From: Blastococcus sp. TF02A-30
GTDB taxonomy: Bacteria > Actinomycetota > Actinomycetes > Mycobacteriales > Geodermatophilaceae
Assembly: GCF_003319185.1 (NCBI RefSeq)
Contig: NZ_QOHJ01000004.1
Span: 402,831-466,830 of the forward strand
Reading direction: 5' to 3'
DNA length: 64,000 nt
Shown here: in pieces, positions 7,534-16,328 of the stretch
How positions within the stretch are numbered: the first letter of the stretch is position 1
Layout: each line of letters starts with the position of its first letter
Position numbers and translations under genes: made by a program
The notes under the pieces: generated by a model
The model's database searches: none
What the model saw: the letters and a program-made list of their open reading frames with translations, nothing else
Told to the model about the DNA's origin: nothing

Positions 7534-8196
7534 TCAGGGCATCCGCCAGACCGTGGTCCCGCGCACCCTGGCGGGCTGGGCGGGCGAGGACTCGGTGTCG
7601 GCGACGTCGTACGCGGCGGCCTCGGCGAGCCGGTGGTGCGGCAGGTAGGGCCGGCCGGGATCACCGATGTACACCTCGGCGCCCGCCGCGCGGGCGGCGT
7701 CGAGGAACGGCAGGACCCGCTCGGTCATCGTGCGGTCGTAGCAGACGTCACCGGCCAGGACGACGTCGACGGCCGGAGGCGTCTCCCCCAGCAGGTCACC
7801 CACGACCTGGATCCCGCCGACGCCGTTGAGCTCGGCGTTGAGCGGGACGGCGGCCAGCCCGAACGGGTCGACGTCGCTGGCGACGACCCGGGACGCCCCG
7901 GACATGAGCGCCGCGACCGACACCAGCCCGCTGCCCGCGCCCAGGTCGAGCACCGAGCGGCCGGCCACCACCTCCGGGTGGTCGAGCGCGAAGCGGGCCA
8001 GCGCCTGGCCGCCCGGCCAGGCCGCCGCCCAGAACGGCGGGTCCTGCTCGGTGCGGCCCTGCTCGGTCTCCATCGCCTCCCACAGGGCCACGACGTCGTC
8101 GGCGACCAGCAGCCGCACCTCCGGCACCAGCGAGCAGGCGACCGGCCGGGTGTGCCGGCGGATGAACTCGGCGGGCACGGTTCGGGAGGGCTGCAC
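7534..8196 (-). CDS. Class I SAM-dependent methyltransferase (Nnt1/METTL-like)
   Basis: A 220-residue methyltransferase. The AdoMet loop is LDLGAGSGLVS (about residues 84-94), followed by VVASDVDP and LAGDVCYD. The upstream PFWAAAWPGGQALARF segment is characteristic of the family that includes ETFB lysine methyltransferase, METTL21-type protein lysine methyltransferases and yeast Nnt1. Hence protein lysine methylation is a reasonable guess; substrate unknown. It lies 4 bp upstream of nothing conflicting: the SDR gene ends at 8201, so it is the last gene of the ethA-SDR direction and may be co-transcribed. Confidence 0.75.
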   Translation of the reverse strand: MQPSRTVPAEFIRRHTRPVACSLVPEVRLLVADDVVALWEAMETEQGRTEQDPPFWAAAWPGGQALARFALDHPEVVAGRSVLDLGAGSGLVSVAALMSGASRVVASDVDPFGLAAVPLNAELNGVGGIQVVGDLLGETPPAVDVVLAGDVCYDRTMTERVLPFLDAARAAGAEVYIGDPGRPYLPHHRLAEAAAYDVADTESSPAQPARVRGTTVWRMP

Positions 8197-8200
8197 GGGC

Positions 8201-9049
8201 TCAGTCTCGCGCAGCGGCCTTCGGGCGCGCGCCGGCCCCGCGGGCGATCAGCCGCCAGTAGCGGCCGGGCGCCAGCCGGACGAGGCGGTCGGGCACCGTC
8301 GCGCTCCAGCCGATGAGCAGCCGCGGCCGCCGCTTCTCGATGGCGGTGACGATCTGCGCCGCCGCCTTCTCCGGCGGCATCCGCAGCAGCTTGGCGAACT
8401 GCTCCCGGCCCTCCTCGTACTCGGCGACCGACACCCCGGAACCGGTGCGCGCCGACTCGGCGATGCGGGTGCGGATGCCACCGGGGTGCACGACGGTCAC
8501 CCCGACCTCGTTCTCGGCCAGCTCGTGCCGCAGCGACTCGCTGAAACCGCGGACGGCGAACTTGCTCGCCGCGTAGGCCGCCTGCCCCGGCGGGGCGAAG
8601 ATGCCGAAGACGCTGGAGACGTTGACCAGGTGCGCGCCCGGGTGCGACTTCAGCGTCGGCAGCAGCGCGGCGGTGAGCCGGACGACGGCGCGGAAGTTGA
8701 TCGCCAGCACCCAGTCGAACTCCTCGAGGGTGACCTGGTCGAAGCGGCCGCCCAGCGCCACGCCCGCGTTGTTCACCAGCAGCGTCGTGCCCGGGTGCTC
8801 GGTGGCCAGCCGCGCGCCCAGCGCGTCGGTCGCCGCCTCGTCGGAGAGGTCGACCACCTCGGTCGCCACGGCCAGCGCCGGGTGCGCGGTCCAGATCCGG
8901 TCGGCGACAGCGGCCAGCCGGTCGGCGTCGCGGTCGACGAGCACCAGGGAGCTGCCCCGGTCGGCGAGCTGCTCGGCCAGCGCCTCGCCGATCCCGCTGG
9001 CGGCGCCGGTGACGACCGCGGTTCCGCCCGCGAACGCGTACGGCCGCAT
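8201..9049 (-). CDS. SDR family oxidoreductase next to ethA
   Basis: A 282-residue SDR with TGAASGIGEA near the N-terminus, NNAGVALGG, a catalytic Ser in VSSVFG and YAASK. The C-terminal 60 residues after the SDR core (PPEKAAAQIVTAIEKRRPRLLIG) are typical of the actinobacterial SDRs paired with EthA-like monooxygenases. The start ATG overlaps the ethA stop by one base (TGATG), so the two are translationally coupled. A likely role is oxidation of an alcohol to the ketone used by the monooxygenase, or reduction of its product. Confidence 0.85.
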   Translation of the reverse strand: MRPYAFAGGTAVVTGAASGIGEALAEQLADRGSSLVLVDRDADRLAAVADRIWTAHPALAVATEVVDLSDEAATDALGARLATEHPGTTLLVNNAGVALGGRFDQVTLEEFDWVLAINFRAVVRLTAALLPTLKSHPGAHLVNVSSVFGIFAPPGQAAYAASKFAVRGFSESLRHELAENEVGVTVVHPGGIRTRIAESARTGSGVSVAEYEEGREQFAKLLRMPPEKAAAQIVTAIEKRRPRLLIGWSATVPDRLVRLAPGRYWRLIARGAGARPKAAARD

Positions 9050-10575
9050 CAGGCGGCCGCCTGCTCGGTGCGGGCGGGTGCGGCGGAGAACCGGATGCCC
9101 TCGTCCTCCACGGAGCCGTGCCGCATCAGCCGCACGTCGCGGATGTAGTTCTGGTGCAGCCGCCACGGCGTGCGGCGGCCCTGCTTCGGCAGGTCGGCCA
9201 GGCTGCGCTGCACGTAGCCGGCGGCCAGGTCGAGGAAGGGCTGGTCGGCCCCCTCGGGCGGGGCGACGGCGGTGGCCACGGCCAGGCCGCGGGCCTCCAG
9301 GTGCGCCAGCAGCCGGCACAGGTACCGGTTGACCAGGTCGGCCTTGAGCGTCCACGAGGCGTTCGTGTAGCCGATGACCATCGTGAAGTTCGGGACGCCG
9401 GAGACCATCATCCCCTTGTAGGAGACGGTGTCGGCGAGCTTCACCTCGCCGCCGTCGACGCTCAGCGTCATCCCGCCGACCGGCAGCAGGTTCAGGCCCG
9501 TGGCGGTGACGATGACGTCGGCGTCGAGCTGCTGCCCCGACTCCAGCGCGATCCCCCGCTCGGTGAAGGAGGCGATCCGGTCGGTGACGATCGAGGCCCT
9601 GCCCCGGCGCAGGCTGCGGAACAGGTCGCCGTCGGGCACCAGGCACAGCCGCTGGTCCCACGGGTCGTACGGCGGGTTGAAGTGCGTGTCGACGTCGACG
9701 CCGGCGGGCAGCTGCTTCTCGGTCAGCCGGCGGATGAGCTTCCGCGCGGCCGACGGCCAGCGCCGGCTGAACTGGTAGAGCGCGGTGGAGCCCAGGACGC
9801 TCTTCCACCGCACGATCGGGTAGGCCCAGCGCTGCGGCAGCCGGCTGCGCAGCTTCCTCGCGAGCGGGTCCTCCCCGGGCAGCGACAGCACGTAGCTCGG
9901 CGTGCGCTGCAGCATCGTGACGTGCTCGGCGTCGTCGGCGAGGTTGGGCACCAGGGTGACCGCGGTGGCCCCGCTGCCGATGACCACGATCCGCTTGCCG
10001 GTGGCGTCGAAGTCGGCCGGCCAGTGCTGCGGGTGGATCAGCTCGCCGGTGAACCGCTCCTCGCCCGCGAAGTGCGGCCGGAAGCCCTCGTCGTAGCGGT
10101 AGTAGCCCGAGCAGACGTGCAGCCATGAGCAGGTCAGCTGCCCGGTGGCCCCGGTGTCGGTGCGCTCGACGGTCACGGTCCAGCGGGCGTCGGCGCTGGA
10201 CCAGTCGGCCGACAGCACCTTCGTGTGGAACCGGATCTTGTCCACGACGCCGTACTCGCGCGCGGTCTCCTCGATGTAGCGGCGGATCGAGGCGCCGTCG
10301 GCGATCGCCCGGTCCTCGTTCCACGGCCGGAAGGAGTAGCCGAGGGTGAACATGTCGGAGTCCGACCGGATCCCCGGGTAGCGGAACAGGTCCCAGGTGC
10401 CGCCGATGGCGCCCCGGGACTCCAGCACCGCGTACGTCGTGCCGGGGCGCTCGGTGGCCAGGTGGCAGGCCGCGCCGATGCCGGACAGGCCGGCGCCGAC
10501 GACGAGCACGTCGAGGTGCTCCGGGAGCGCGGCGGAGCCGGGCGCGGGCGCGGGGGACGGGACCTCGGTGGCCAT
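9049..10575 (-). CDS. ethA: EthA-like Baeyer-Villiger monooxygenase
   Basis: A 508-residue FAD- and NADPH-dependent monooxygenase. Seen: FAD loop GAGLSG (residues 27-32), the EthA-like segment FRYPGIRSDSDMF, the Baeyer-Villiger fingerprint FTGELIHPQHWP (175-186), a second loop GSGATA, and TATGLN. EthA in Mycobacterium tuberculosis oxidises ketones and activates ethionamide. The ATG at 10575 has GGAGGG six bases upstream; the frame is open further up but that part crosses the operator region. It is divergent from a clear ethR homologue and leads a two-gene operon with an SDR, which supports the ethA assignment rather than a general BVMO. Confidence 0.88.
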   Translation of the reverse strand: MATEVPSPAPAPGSAALPEHLDVLVVGAGLSGIGAACHLATERPGTTYAVLESRGAIGGTWDLFRYPGIRSDSDMFTLGYSFRPWNEDRAIADGASIRRYIEETAREYGVVDKIRFHTKVLSADWSSADARWTVTVERTDTGATGQLTCSWLHVCSGYYRYDEGFRPHFAGEERFTGELIHPQHWPADFDATGKRIVVIGSGATAVTLVPNLADDAEHVTMLQRTPSYVLSLPGEDPLARKLRSRLPQRWAYPIVRWKSVLGSTALYQFSRRWPSAARKLIRRLTEKQLPAGVDVDTHFNPPYDPWDQRLCLVPDGDLFRSLRRGRASIVTDRIASFTERGIALESGQQLDADVIVTATGLNLLPVGGMTLSVDGGEVKLADTVSYKGMMVSGVPNFTMVIGYTNASWTLKADLVNRYLCRLLAHLEARGLAVATAVAPPEGADQPFLDLAAGYVQRSLADLPKQGRRTPWRLHQNYIRDVRLMRHGSVEDEGIRFSAAPARTEQAAA

Positions 10576-10650
10576 GCAGGCCCTCCAGGAACGGGCCGGC
10601 CGGAGCCGGCGGACGGGGATCGGCGCTGCCGCGGGACGATGCGGCAGCGA

Positions 10651-10695
10651 CGCTATCGACGCACTGTCGAACGAGTCAACGCGGTGTTGAGATAC
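10651..10695. promoter_or_regulatory. Putative EthR operator between ethA and ethR
   Basis: The 146-bp divergent spacer contains nested symmetric elements: TCAAC-GCGGT-GTTGA, a GTCGA/TCAAC imperfect pair, and outer TATC/GATA. Read on the minus strand, the TCGAC...GATAGCGT order resembles what I remember of the M. tuberculosis ethA-ethR operator, which binds several EthR dimers. Position overlaps where both promoters should lie. Confidence 0.55.
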
Positions 10696-10721
10696 GGCCC
10701 GCCGCGGGTAGTGTCCGGCCC

Positions 10722-11372
10722 GTGTCGGCAGCCCCGGACGACGCCCCGCCCCCGGCGCGCGGGCGGCGCGCACCGCGCCCCTCGGGGGACGACCGCGAGC
10801 TGGCCATCCTGGCCACCGCTGAGCGGCTCCTCGCCGACCGCCCGCTGAGCGCCATCTCGGTGGACGACCTGGCTCGTGGCGCGGGCATCAGCCGGCCCAC
10901 GTTCTACTTCTACTTCCCGTCCAAGGACGCCGTCCTGCTCACGCTGCTCGACCGCGTGGTGGCCGAGGCCGACGCGGCGATGCGGGCGGCGTTCGAACAC
11001 CCGGCCGCGAGCCCGCGCGAGGGCTGGGAGCGGGCGATCGGCGCCTACGCCGGCACCTTCCGCGCGCACCGGGCCCTCAGCGTCGCCTGGGCCGAGGCCC
11101 GGTCGACCAGCCCGGAGGTGCGCGCGCTGTGGGCCGAGGTGTTCGAACGCTGGGTGCAGCGCTGCGCCGTCGCCATCGAGGGCGAGCGGGCCAGGGGCGC
11201 GGCGCCGGCCGGGCCGGCGGCGCGCGACCTGGCGATCGCGCTCACCTCGATGAACGAGCGGGTGCTCTACGGCGCCTTCACCGGCGACGGCCCGGCCGTC
11301 GCCGAGGACGACGTCGTGCCGGTGCTGCTCCGGGTGTGGCTCACCGCCGTGTACGGCGACGAGCCGGCCTGA
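10722..11372 (+). CDS. ethR: EthR-like TetR family repressor
   Basis: A 216-residue TetR protein. The helix-turn-helix region (SGDDRELAILATAERLL, then ISVDDLARGAGISRPTFYFY) is almost residue-for-residue what I recall for M. tuberculosis EthR, and the match continues to the C-terminal WLTAVYGDEP. EthR represses ethA and itself by cooperative binding to the shared intergenic region. Here it is divergent from ethA, as in mycobacteria. The GTG start gives a short Arg/Pro-rich tail before the HTH, as in EthR. It converges with the universal stress gene with only 2 bp between stops. Confidence 0.9.
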   Translation: MSAAPDDAPPPARGRRAPRPSGDDRELAILATAERLLADRPLSAISVDDLARGAGISRPTFYFYFPSKDAVLLTLLDRVVAEADAAMRAAFEHPAASPREGWERAIGAYAGTFRAHRALSVAWAEARSTSPEVRALWAEVFERWVQRCAVAIEGERARGAAPAGPAARDLAIALTSMNERVLYGAFTGDGPAVAEDDVVPVLLRVWLTAVYGDEPA

Positions 11373-11374
11373 AC

Positions 11375-11887
11375 TCAGGCGTCGACGGCGGCGTTCTCGC
11401 CGGTCACCGCGTCCAGCTCCCGGCCGGTGGCCCCGGTGCGGACGACCGTGACCGGGCACGGCGCGTGGTGCACCAGCTTGTCGCTGACCGAGCCGAGCAG
11501 CAGGCCGGAGAAGCCGCCTCGGCCGCGGGCGCCGACGACGACCAGGCTCGCGCCCTCGGCCGCCTGCATCAGCGCCTGCTCGGCCGGGCGGTGGACGACG
11601 TGGCAGGTCACGCGCACCTTCGGGTCGAGGCCGAGCGCGGCCACGTGCGCGGTGAGCTCGTCGTGCACCGCCTGCGCGAAGTCGGCCAGCGGCGGCACGT
11701 AGCCCGGCGACCAGCTCGGCGGCTGCGGGGCGGACGTGATCGACCAGGCGCGCACCACGTGCACGTCGATGTCGGCGCGGGCGGCCAGCTTGCCGGCCCA
11801 GGCCAGCGCCCCCTGCGCGCACTTGGAACCGTCGTGGCCGACGACGATCCCGCCGTCGATCCGCACGCTCGTGGCGACCTCGTCCAC
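11375..11887 (-). CDS. Universal stress protein (single domain)
   Basis: A 170-residue single UspA domain. It has the nucleotide-binding start VVGHDGS and the ATP-binding signature [28 protein letters not shown] (given here in part: GARGRGG and GSVS are the key residues). Such proteins bind ATP and act in dormancy, oxygen and stress responses. The GTG at 11887 has GGGAGG seven bases upstream, so the longer open frame is not used. Confidence 0.85.
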   Translation of the reverse strand: MDEVATSVRIDGGIVVGHDGSKCAQGALAWAGKLAARADIDVHVVRAWSITSAPQPPSWSPGYVPPLADFAQAVHDELTAHVAALGLDPKVRVTCHVVHRPAEQALMQAAEGASLVVVGARGRGGFSGLLLGSVSDKLVHHAPCPVTVVRTGATGRELDAVTGENAAVDA

Positions 11888-12104
11888 CGCTGACCTCCCT
11901 GTTCGGCTCCGGCGGCTCGCAACCGCCACCGGAAGACTCTCACCTCTCCGACGAACGGATCACGGCAGAGGTGCCCGGACCGCCCGGAGGGGTCAGGACG
12001 CCGACGACGCCATCGGCGAGGACCGAGCGGTTCCCACCCGGCTCCTCGTGACCCGGCCGTGACCGCAGGGAATGATCCGGGGCGCGACACGTTGGACCGA
12101 CCAG

Positions 12105-12122
12105 TAGTTGCACTCTCAACTA
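12105..12122. promoter_or_regulatory. 18-bp palindrome upstream of the flavin monooxygenase operon
   Basis: TAGTTGCACTCTCAACTA has perfect 6-bp arms and ends 13 bp before the ATG at 12136. It fits the general form of MarR-family operators, and in particular the RosR motif of Corynebacterium as I remember it (TTGTTGAYRYRTCAACWA), whose targets include similar luciferase-like and FMN reductase genes. No MarR gene is present nearby in the window. The remainder of the 11888-12135 spacer shows no gene. Confidence 0.6.
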
Positions 12123-12135
12123 GACGGAGACGGTC

Positions 12136-13281
12136 ATGCAGTTCGGCATCTTCACGGTCAGCGACATCACGCAGGACCCCACCACCGGGCGCACGCCGAG
12201 CGAGGCGGAGCGGATCAAGGCGGTCCTCACCATCGCGCAGAAGGCCGAGGAGGTCGGGCTCGACGTCTTCGCCCTGGGCGAGCACCACAACCCGCCCTTC
12301 TTCTCCTCCTCCCCCACCACCACGCTGGCGTGGATCGCGGCGAACACGTCCACGCTCCAGCTCTCGACGTCCACGACGCTGATCACCACCAACGACCCGG
12401 TGAAGATCGCCGAGGACTACGCGATGCTGCAGCACCTCGCCGACGGCCGGGTCGACCTGATGATGGGCCGCGGCAACACCGGCCCGGTCTACCCGTGGTT
12501 CGGGCAGGACATCCGCAACGGCATCGAGCTCGCCGTCGAGAACTACGCGCTGCTGCGCCGGCTGTGGACCGAGGACGTCGTCAACTGGGAGGGCCGGTTC
12601 CGCACGCCGCTGCAGGGTTTCACCTCCACGCCCCGTCCGCTGGACGGCGTCCCGCCGTTCGTGTGGCACGGCTCGATCCGCTCCCCGCAGATCGCCGAGC
12701 AGGCCGCCTACTACGGCGACGGCTTCTTCCACAACCACATCTTCTGGCCGCCGGAGCACACCCAGCGGATGGTCGAGTTCTACCGCCGCCGGTACGAGCA
12801 CTACGGCCACGGCAGCGCCGACCAGGCGATCGTCGGCCTCGGCGGGCAGGTGTTCATGCGCAAGCGGTCGCAGGACGCGGTGGACGAGTTCCGGCCGTAC
12901 TTCGACAACGCCCCGGTCTACGGCCACGGCCCCTCGCTCGAGGACTTCAGCACCCAGACGCCGCTGACCGTGGGCAGCCCCCAGCAGGTCATCGAGCGCA
13001 CCCTGGGCTTCCGCGACTACGTCGGCGACTACCAGCGCCAGCTGTTCCTCATCGACCACGCCGGCCTGCCGCTGAAGACGGTGCTGGAGCAGCTGGACCT
13101 GCTCGGCGAGGAGGTCGTGCCGGTGCTGCGCAAGGAGTTCGCCGCGCTGAAGCCCGCGCACGTGCCGGACGCGCCCACCCACGCCTCCCGCGTCGCCGCC
13201 GCCGGCGGGGCCAAGGACAGCACGGTCCACGCCCCCGCCGACGACGTCACCGGGCAGGCCCGCGAGGAGGTGGAGGCCTGA
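12136..13281 (+). CDS. Luciferase-like FMN-dependent monooxygenase (CE1758 type)
   Basis: A 381-residue bacterial-luciferase-family protein: MQFGIFTVSDI start, GEHHNPPFFSSSP, the DPVKIAEDYAMLQHLADGRVD core (key part AEDYA..LDH-like LADGR) and MGRGNTGPVYPWFG. The pattern matches the actinobacterial CE1758 family, which works with a dedicated FMN reductase. That reductase follows with a one-base TGATG overlap, so a two-component flavin monooxygenase is likely. The C-terminal 40 residues are a polar tail not needed for the barrel. Regulation by a MarR-type repressor is suggested by the palindrome just upstream. Confidence 0.88.
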   Translation: MQFGIFTVSDITQDPTTGRTPSEAERIKAVLTIAQKAEEVGLDVFALGEHHNPPFFSSSPTTTLAWIAANTSTLQLSTSTTLITTNDPVKIAEDYAMLQHLADGRVDLMMGRGNTGPVYPWFGQDIRNGIELAVENYALLRRLWTEDVVNWEGRFRTPLQGFTSTPRPLDGVPPFVWHGSIRSPQIAEQAAYYGDGFFHNHIFWPPEHTQRMVEFYRRRYEHYGHGSADQAIVGLGGQVFMRKRSQDAVDEFRPYFDNAPVYGHGPSLEDFSTQTPLTVGSPQQVIERTLGFRDYVGDYQRQLFLIDHAGLPLKTVLEQLDLLGEEVVPVLRKEFAALKPAHVPDAPTHASRVAAAGGAKDSTVHAPADDVTGQAREEVEA

Positions 13282-13904
13282 TGAGCACCCGGACGATCGC
13301 CGTCGTCAGCGCCGGGCTGAGCAACCCGTCCTCGACCCGGTTGCTGGCCGACCGGCTGACCGCCGCCGCGCAGGCGGCGCTGGCCGAGCGCGGCATCACC
13401 GCGACCGTGGAGGTGGTCGAGCTGCGCGAGCACGCCCGCGACCTCGCCGACAACCTGCTGACCGGCTTAGCGAACAAGACGCTGCAGGCAGCCGTCGACA
13501 CGGTCGCCGGCGCCGATGCGGTCATCGCCGTCACGCCGGTGTTCTCCGCCTCCTACAGCGGCCTGTTCAAGACGTTCTTCGACGTCCTGGACAAGGACGC
13601 GCTGGTGGGCAAGCCGGTGCTGCTCGGCGCCACCGCCGGCACCGCCCGGCACTCGCTGGTGCTCGAGCACGCGATGCGCCCGCTGTTCGCCTACCTCCGG
13701 GCCACCGTGGTGCCGACGGGGGTGTTCGCCGCCTCGGAGGACTGGGCCGGGGGGACCGAGGCCGGCCGCGGGCTGGCCGACCGGGTGGACCGCGCCGCCG
13801 GCGAGCTGGCCGACCTGGTCGCCGGCCGGCCGCCCGCCGCCCCGGCCGACCCGTTCGCCGACCCCACGACGTCCTTCGAGGACCTGCTCCGCGGCACCCC
13901 CTAG
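13281..13904 (+). CDS. NADPH-dependent FMN reductase (CE1759 type)
   Basis: A 207-residue flavodoxin-fold reductase. It begins with VVSAGLSNPSSTRLLADRL, the FMN phosphate-binding region, and has TPVFSASYSGLFKTFFDVLD, typical of the CE1759 family. It supplies reduced FMN to the luciferase-like monooxygenase encoded immediately upstream; the ATG shares one base with the upstream stop. In corynebacteria the paired genes are linked to redox stress. The last 20 residues (DPFADPTTSFEDLL) are a polar tail. Confidence 0.88.
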   Translation: MSTRTIAVVSAGLSNPSSTRLLADRLTAAAQAALAERGITATVEVVELREHARDLADNLLTGLANKTLQAAVDTVAGADAVIAVTPVFSASYSGLFKTFFDVLDKDALVGKPVLLGATAGTARHSLVLEHAMRPLFAYLRATVVPTGVFAASEDWAGGTEAGRGLADRVDRAAGELADLVAGRPPAAPADPFADPTTSFEDLLRGTP

Positions 13905-13962
13905 GGGGATCTCGCCCGTCCTGCCCGTGACGACGGCGCGCCTCGCCCTAGACTCGCCGGCC

Positions 13963-14685
13963 ATGCCCGTGACGCAGATCGCCCGCCGGATCACCCAGCA
14001 GGCCCGCGACCGGGGGCCGGTCCCCGTGGTGGCCGACTGCGCCACCTGGGCGGCTCTGTGGGTCGCCGGCCGCCTCTCCGCGGGGCGTCCGGGCGGCCCC
14101 GCGTTCCGGCACGACGGCACCGAGCACGCCTACCTGCGGGCGCCCTACCACTACACCTGGCTCAACGAGCGCGCCGTCGAGGTGCCCCTGGCCGCGAGCG
14201 CGCTCGCCGAGTCCGGTCCCGACGCCCGCGTCCTGGAGGTGGGCAACGTGCTGGCCCACTACCTGCCGGTCACGCACGCGGTCGTCGACAAGTACGAGCG
14301 CGCCCCCGGCGTCCGGAACGTCGACGTGGTCGACGTCGACCTCCCGGGGCCGTTCGACCTGGTGCTCGCCATCAGCACGCTGGAGCACGTGGGGCTGGAC
14401 GAGGAGGTGCAGGACCCCGGCAAGCCGGCCCGCGCGATCGCCCACCTGACCTCGCTCCTGGCACCCGGCGGGCGGCTCTGGTGCACCGTCCCCGTCGGCT
14501 ACAACCCGGCGCTGGACGAGGGGCTGCGTACCGGCACCCTGGGCTTCACCCGGCTCACCGCGCTGCGCCGGACCGGTCGCCGCAACCGCTGGGTGGAGGT
14601 TCCGGTGGAGCAGGTGTGGGGCACCCGCTACGACTGGCTGCTCTACACCGCGCAGGCGATCGTCGTCGCCGAGCTGCGGCGCTGA
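13963..14685 (+). CDS. SAM-dependent methyltransferase-like protein
   Basis: A 240-residue protein with a Rossmann methyltransferase layout: VLEVGNVLAHYLP takes the place of the usual GxGxG loop, then NVDVVDVDLPGPFDLVLAISTLEHVGLDEE and LLAPGGRLWCTVPVGYN. The glycine-poor motif I means AdoMet binding should be tested, but the xSTLEHVG block is strong. An upstream AYLRAPYHYTWLNERAVE segment is seen in sugar-cluster methyltransferases. Substrate unknown. It is 58 bp after the FMN reductase and probably has its own promoter. Confidence 0.65.
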   Translation: MPVTQIARRITQQARDRGPVPVVADCATWAALWVAGRLSAGRPGGPAFRHDGTEHAYLRAPYHYTWLNERAVEVPLAASALAESGPDARVLEVGNVLAHYLPVTHAVVDKYERAPGVRNVDVVDVDLPGPFDLVLAISTLEHVGLDEEVQDPGKPARAIAHLTSLLAPGGRLWCTVPVGYNPALDEGLRTGTLGFTRLTALRRTGRRNRWVEVPVEQVWGTRYDWLLYTAQAIVVAELRR

Positions 14686-14712
14686 CCGCCCCGGCCCGCG
14701 CGGGCGCCGCCC

Positions 14713-16287
14713 TCAGCCGACGGCGTCCGGCGACGGCGGGGCGCTGCCGCCCTGCTCCGACTCGCCGGCCATGATCGCGGCGATCGCCGCCCGGTCGGAC
14801 GGGGACGGCAGCCCCCAGCCGGGCTCGTAGCCGTACACCTCGTGCAGCGGACGGGACGCCGTCCGGCCGGTGAGCACCTCCACCGATCCGGTGCCGATCA
14901 GGCCGGGGTGCTCCACCCCGCACGCCTCGGCGACCTTGAGCAGGTCGCGGCGCAGGGTGCGCACGTAGTTGGCCAGCCGCACCGACTTCAGCGACGGGTC
15001 CAGCCCGTGGGCCAGCCACGGGTTCTGGGTGGCGACGCCGGTCGGGCAGGTGTCGGTGTGGCACTTCTGGGCCTGGATGCAGCCGATCGCGAGCATGGCC
15101 TCGCGGGCGATGCTCACCATGTCGCAACCGAGCGCGAACGCGACGACGGCGTTGTCGGGCAGCCCGAGCTTCCCGCCGCCCACGAAGACGACGTCGTCGG
15201 TGAGCCCGGCCCGCGCGAAGGTGCTGTAGACGCGGGCGAAGCCCAGCTGGAAGGGCAGGGACACCGAGTCGGTGAAGATCAGCGGGGCCGCGCCGGTGCC
15301 GCCCTCCCCGCCGTCGATCGTCACGAAGTCGACCCCGCGGCCGGTCGTGGACATCAGGCCGGTGAGCTCGTCCCAGAACGCCATGTCGCCGACCGCCGAC
15401 TTGACGCCCACCGGCAGCCCGGTCTCCGCGGCCAGCAGCTCCACCCAGTCGAGCAGGCTGTCGACGTCGGAGAACTCCGCGTGCCGCGACGGGCTGATGC
15501 AGTCGACGCCGGCCGGCACGCCGCGGGCCTCGGCGATCTCCGCGGAAACCTTGGCGGCGGGCAGGACCCCGCCGAGCCCCGGCTTGGCCCCCTGGCTCAG
15601 CTTGATCTCCAACGCCCGCACCGGTGCGGAGGCGACCAGGTCCTTGAGCCGCTGGAGGTCGAACCGGCCGCGCTCGTCGCGGCACCCGAAGTACGCGGTG
15701 CCGATCTGGAAGACGAGCTCGCCACCGTGCCGGTGGTGGCGGGAGAGCCCGCCCTCCCCCGTGTTGTGCAGGCACCCGGCCATCGCCGCCCCGCGGTTGA
15801 GCGCCTCCACCGCGGCGGGCGACAGCGAGCCGAAGCTCATCGCGGAGACGTTGACGACCGACGCGGGCCGGAAGGCCGCCGCCCGGCCACGCGCGGCCCC
15901 CAGCACCTTGGCGCACGGCAGCCCGGCGCCCTCGCCGGTCTGGACCCGGGTGGCCGGCACCGCGCGGCCGAACGTGCGGTGCTTGATGACCGGGTAGCCG
16001 GCGGTGTACTCGAGGTCGTTGTCGGTGCCGAAGCCGAAGTAGTTGTTCTCGCCCTTCGCCGAGGCGTAGACCCAGCGCCGCTGGTCGCGGGTGAACGGCC
16101 GCTCCTCGTTGTTGCCGGCGACGAGGTACTGCCTCAGCTCCGGGCCGAGGGTCTCCAGCAGGTACCGGGCGTGCCCGACCACCGGGTAGTTGCGCAGCAC
16201 CGTGTGCTCGCGCTGCAGCAGGTCGCGCGCGGCGACCGCCGCCAGCGCGGCCAGCCCCGCCACCGCCGTGCGCGTGGTGCGGGACAT
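14713..16287 (-). CDS. FMN-binding glutamate synthase-like protein
   Basis: A 524-residue protein with an N-terminal hydrophobic segment (TAVAGLAALAAVAARDL) and the glutamate synthase alpha-subunit FMN barrel: NVSAMSFGSLS, NTGEGGLS, IKLSQGAKPGLGG, TIDGGEGGTGAAP, then CHTDTCPTGVATQ with conserved cysteines. Family members lack the glutaminase domain, so they are not complete glutamate synthases; they are annotated as FMN-binding glutamate synthase family, function poorly known. The ATG has GGAGGAGG five bases upstream. It lies 41 bp downstream of a GntP-type permease on the same strand, likely one operon. Confidence 0.85.
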   Translation of the reverse strand: MSRTTRTAVAGLAALAAVAARDLLQREHTVLRNYPVVGHARYLLETLGPELRQYLVAGNNEERPFTRDQRRWVYASAKGENNYFGFGTDNDLEYTAGYPVIKHRTFGRAVPATRVQTGEGAGLPCAKVLGAARGRAAAFRPASVVNVSAMSFGSLSPAAVEALNRGAAMAGCLHNTGEGGLSRHHRHGGELVFQIGTAYFGCRDERGRFDLQRLKDLVASAPVRALEIKLSQGAKPGLGGVLPAAKVSAEIAEARGVPAGVDCISPSRHAEFSDVDSLLDWVELLAAETGLPVGVKSAVGDMAFWDELTGLMSTTGRGVDFVTIDGGEGGTGAAPLIFTDSVSLPFQLGFARVYSTFARAGLTDDVVFVGGGKLGLPDNAVVAFALGCDMVSIAREAMLAIGCIQAQKCHTDTCPTGVATQNPWLAHGLDPSLKSVRLANYVRTLRRDLLKVAEACGVEHPGLIGTGSVEVLTGRTASRPLHEVYGYEPGWGLPSPSDRAAIAAIMAGESEQGGSAPPSPDAVG

Positions 16288-16328
16288 GCCCGCCTCCTCC
16301 CTCGGACCCGTCGTCCGGTCGCCGCCGG

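Noticed and set aside
12000..12100. A hidden small gene before the luciferase-like operon
   Set aside because: No start codon with a ribosome site and coding-like third positions were found; the segment is best explained as regulatory.
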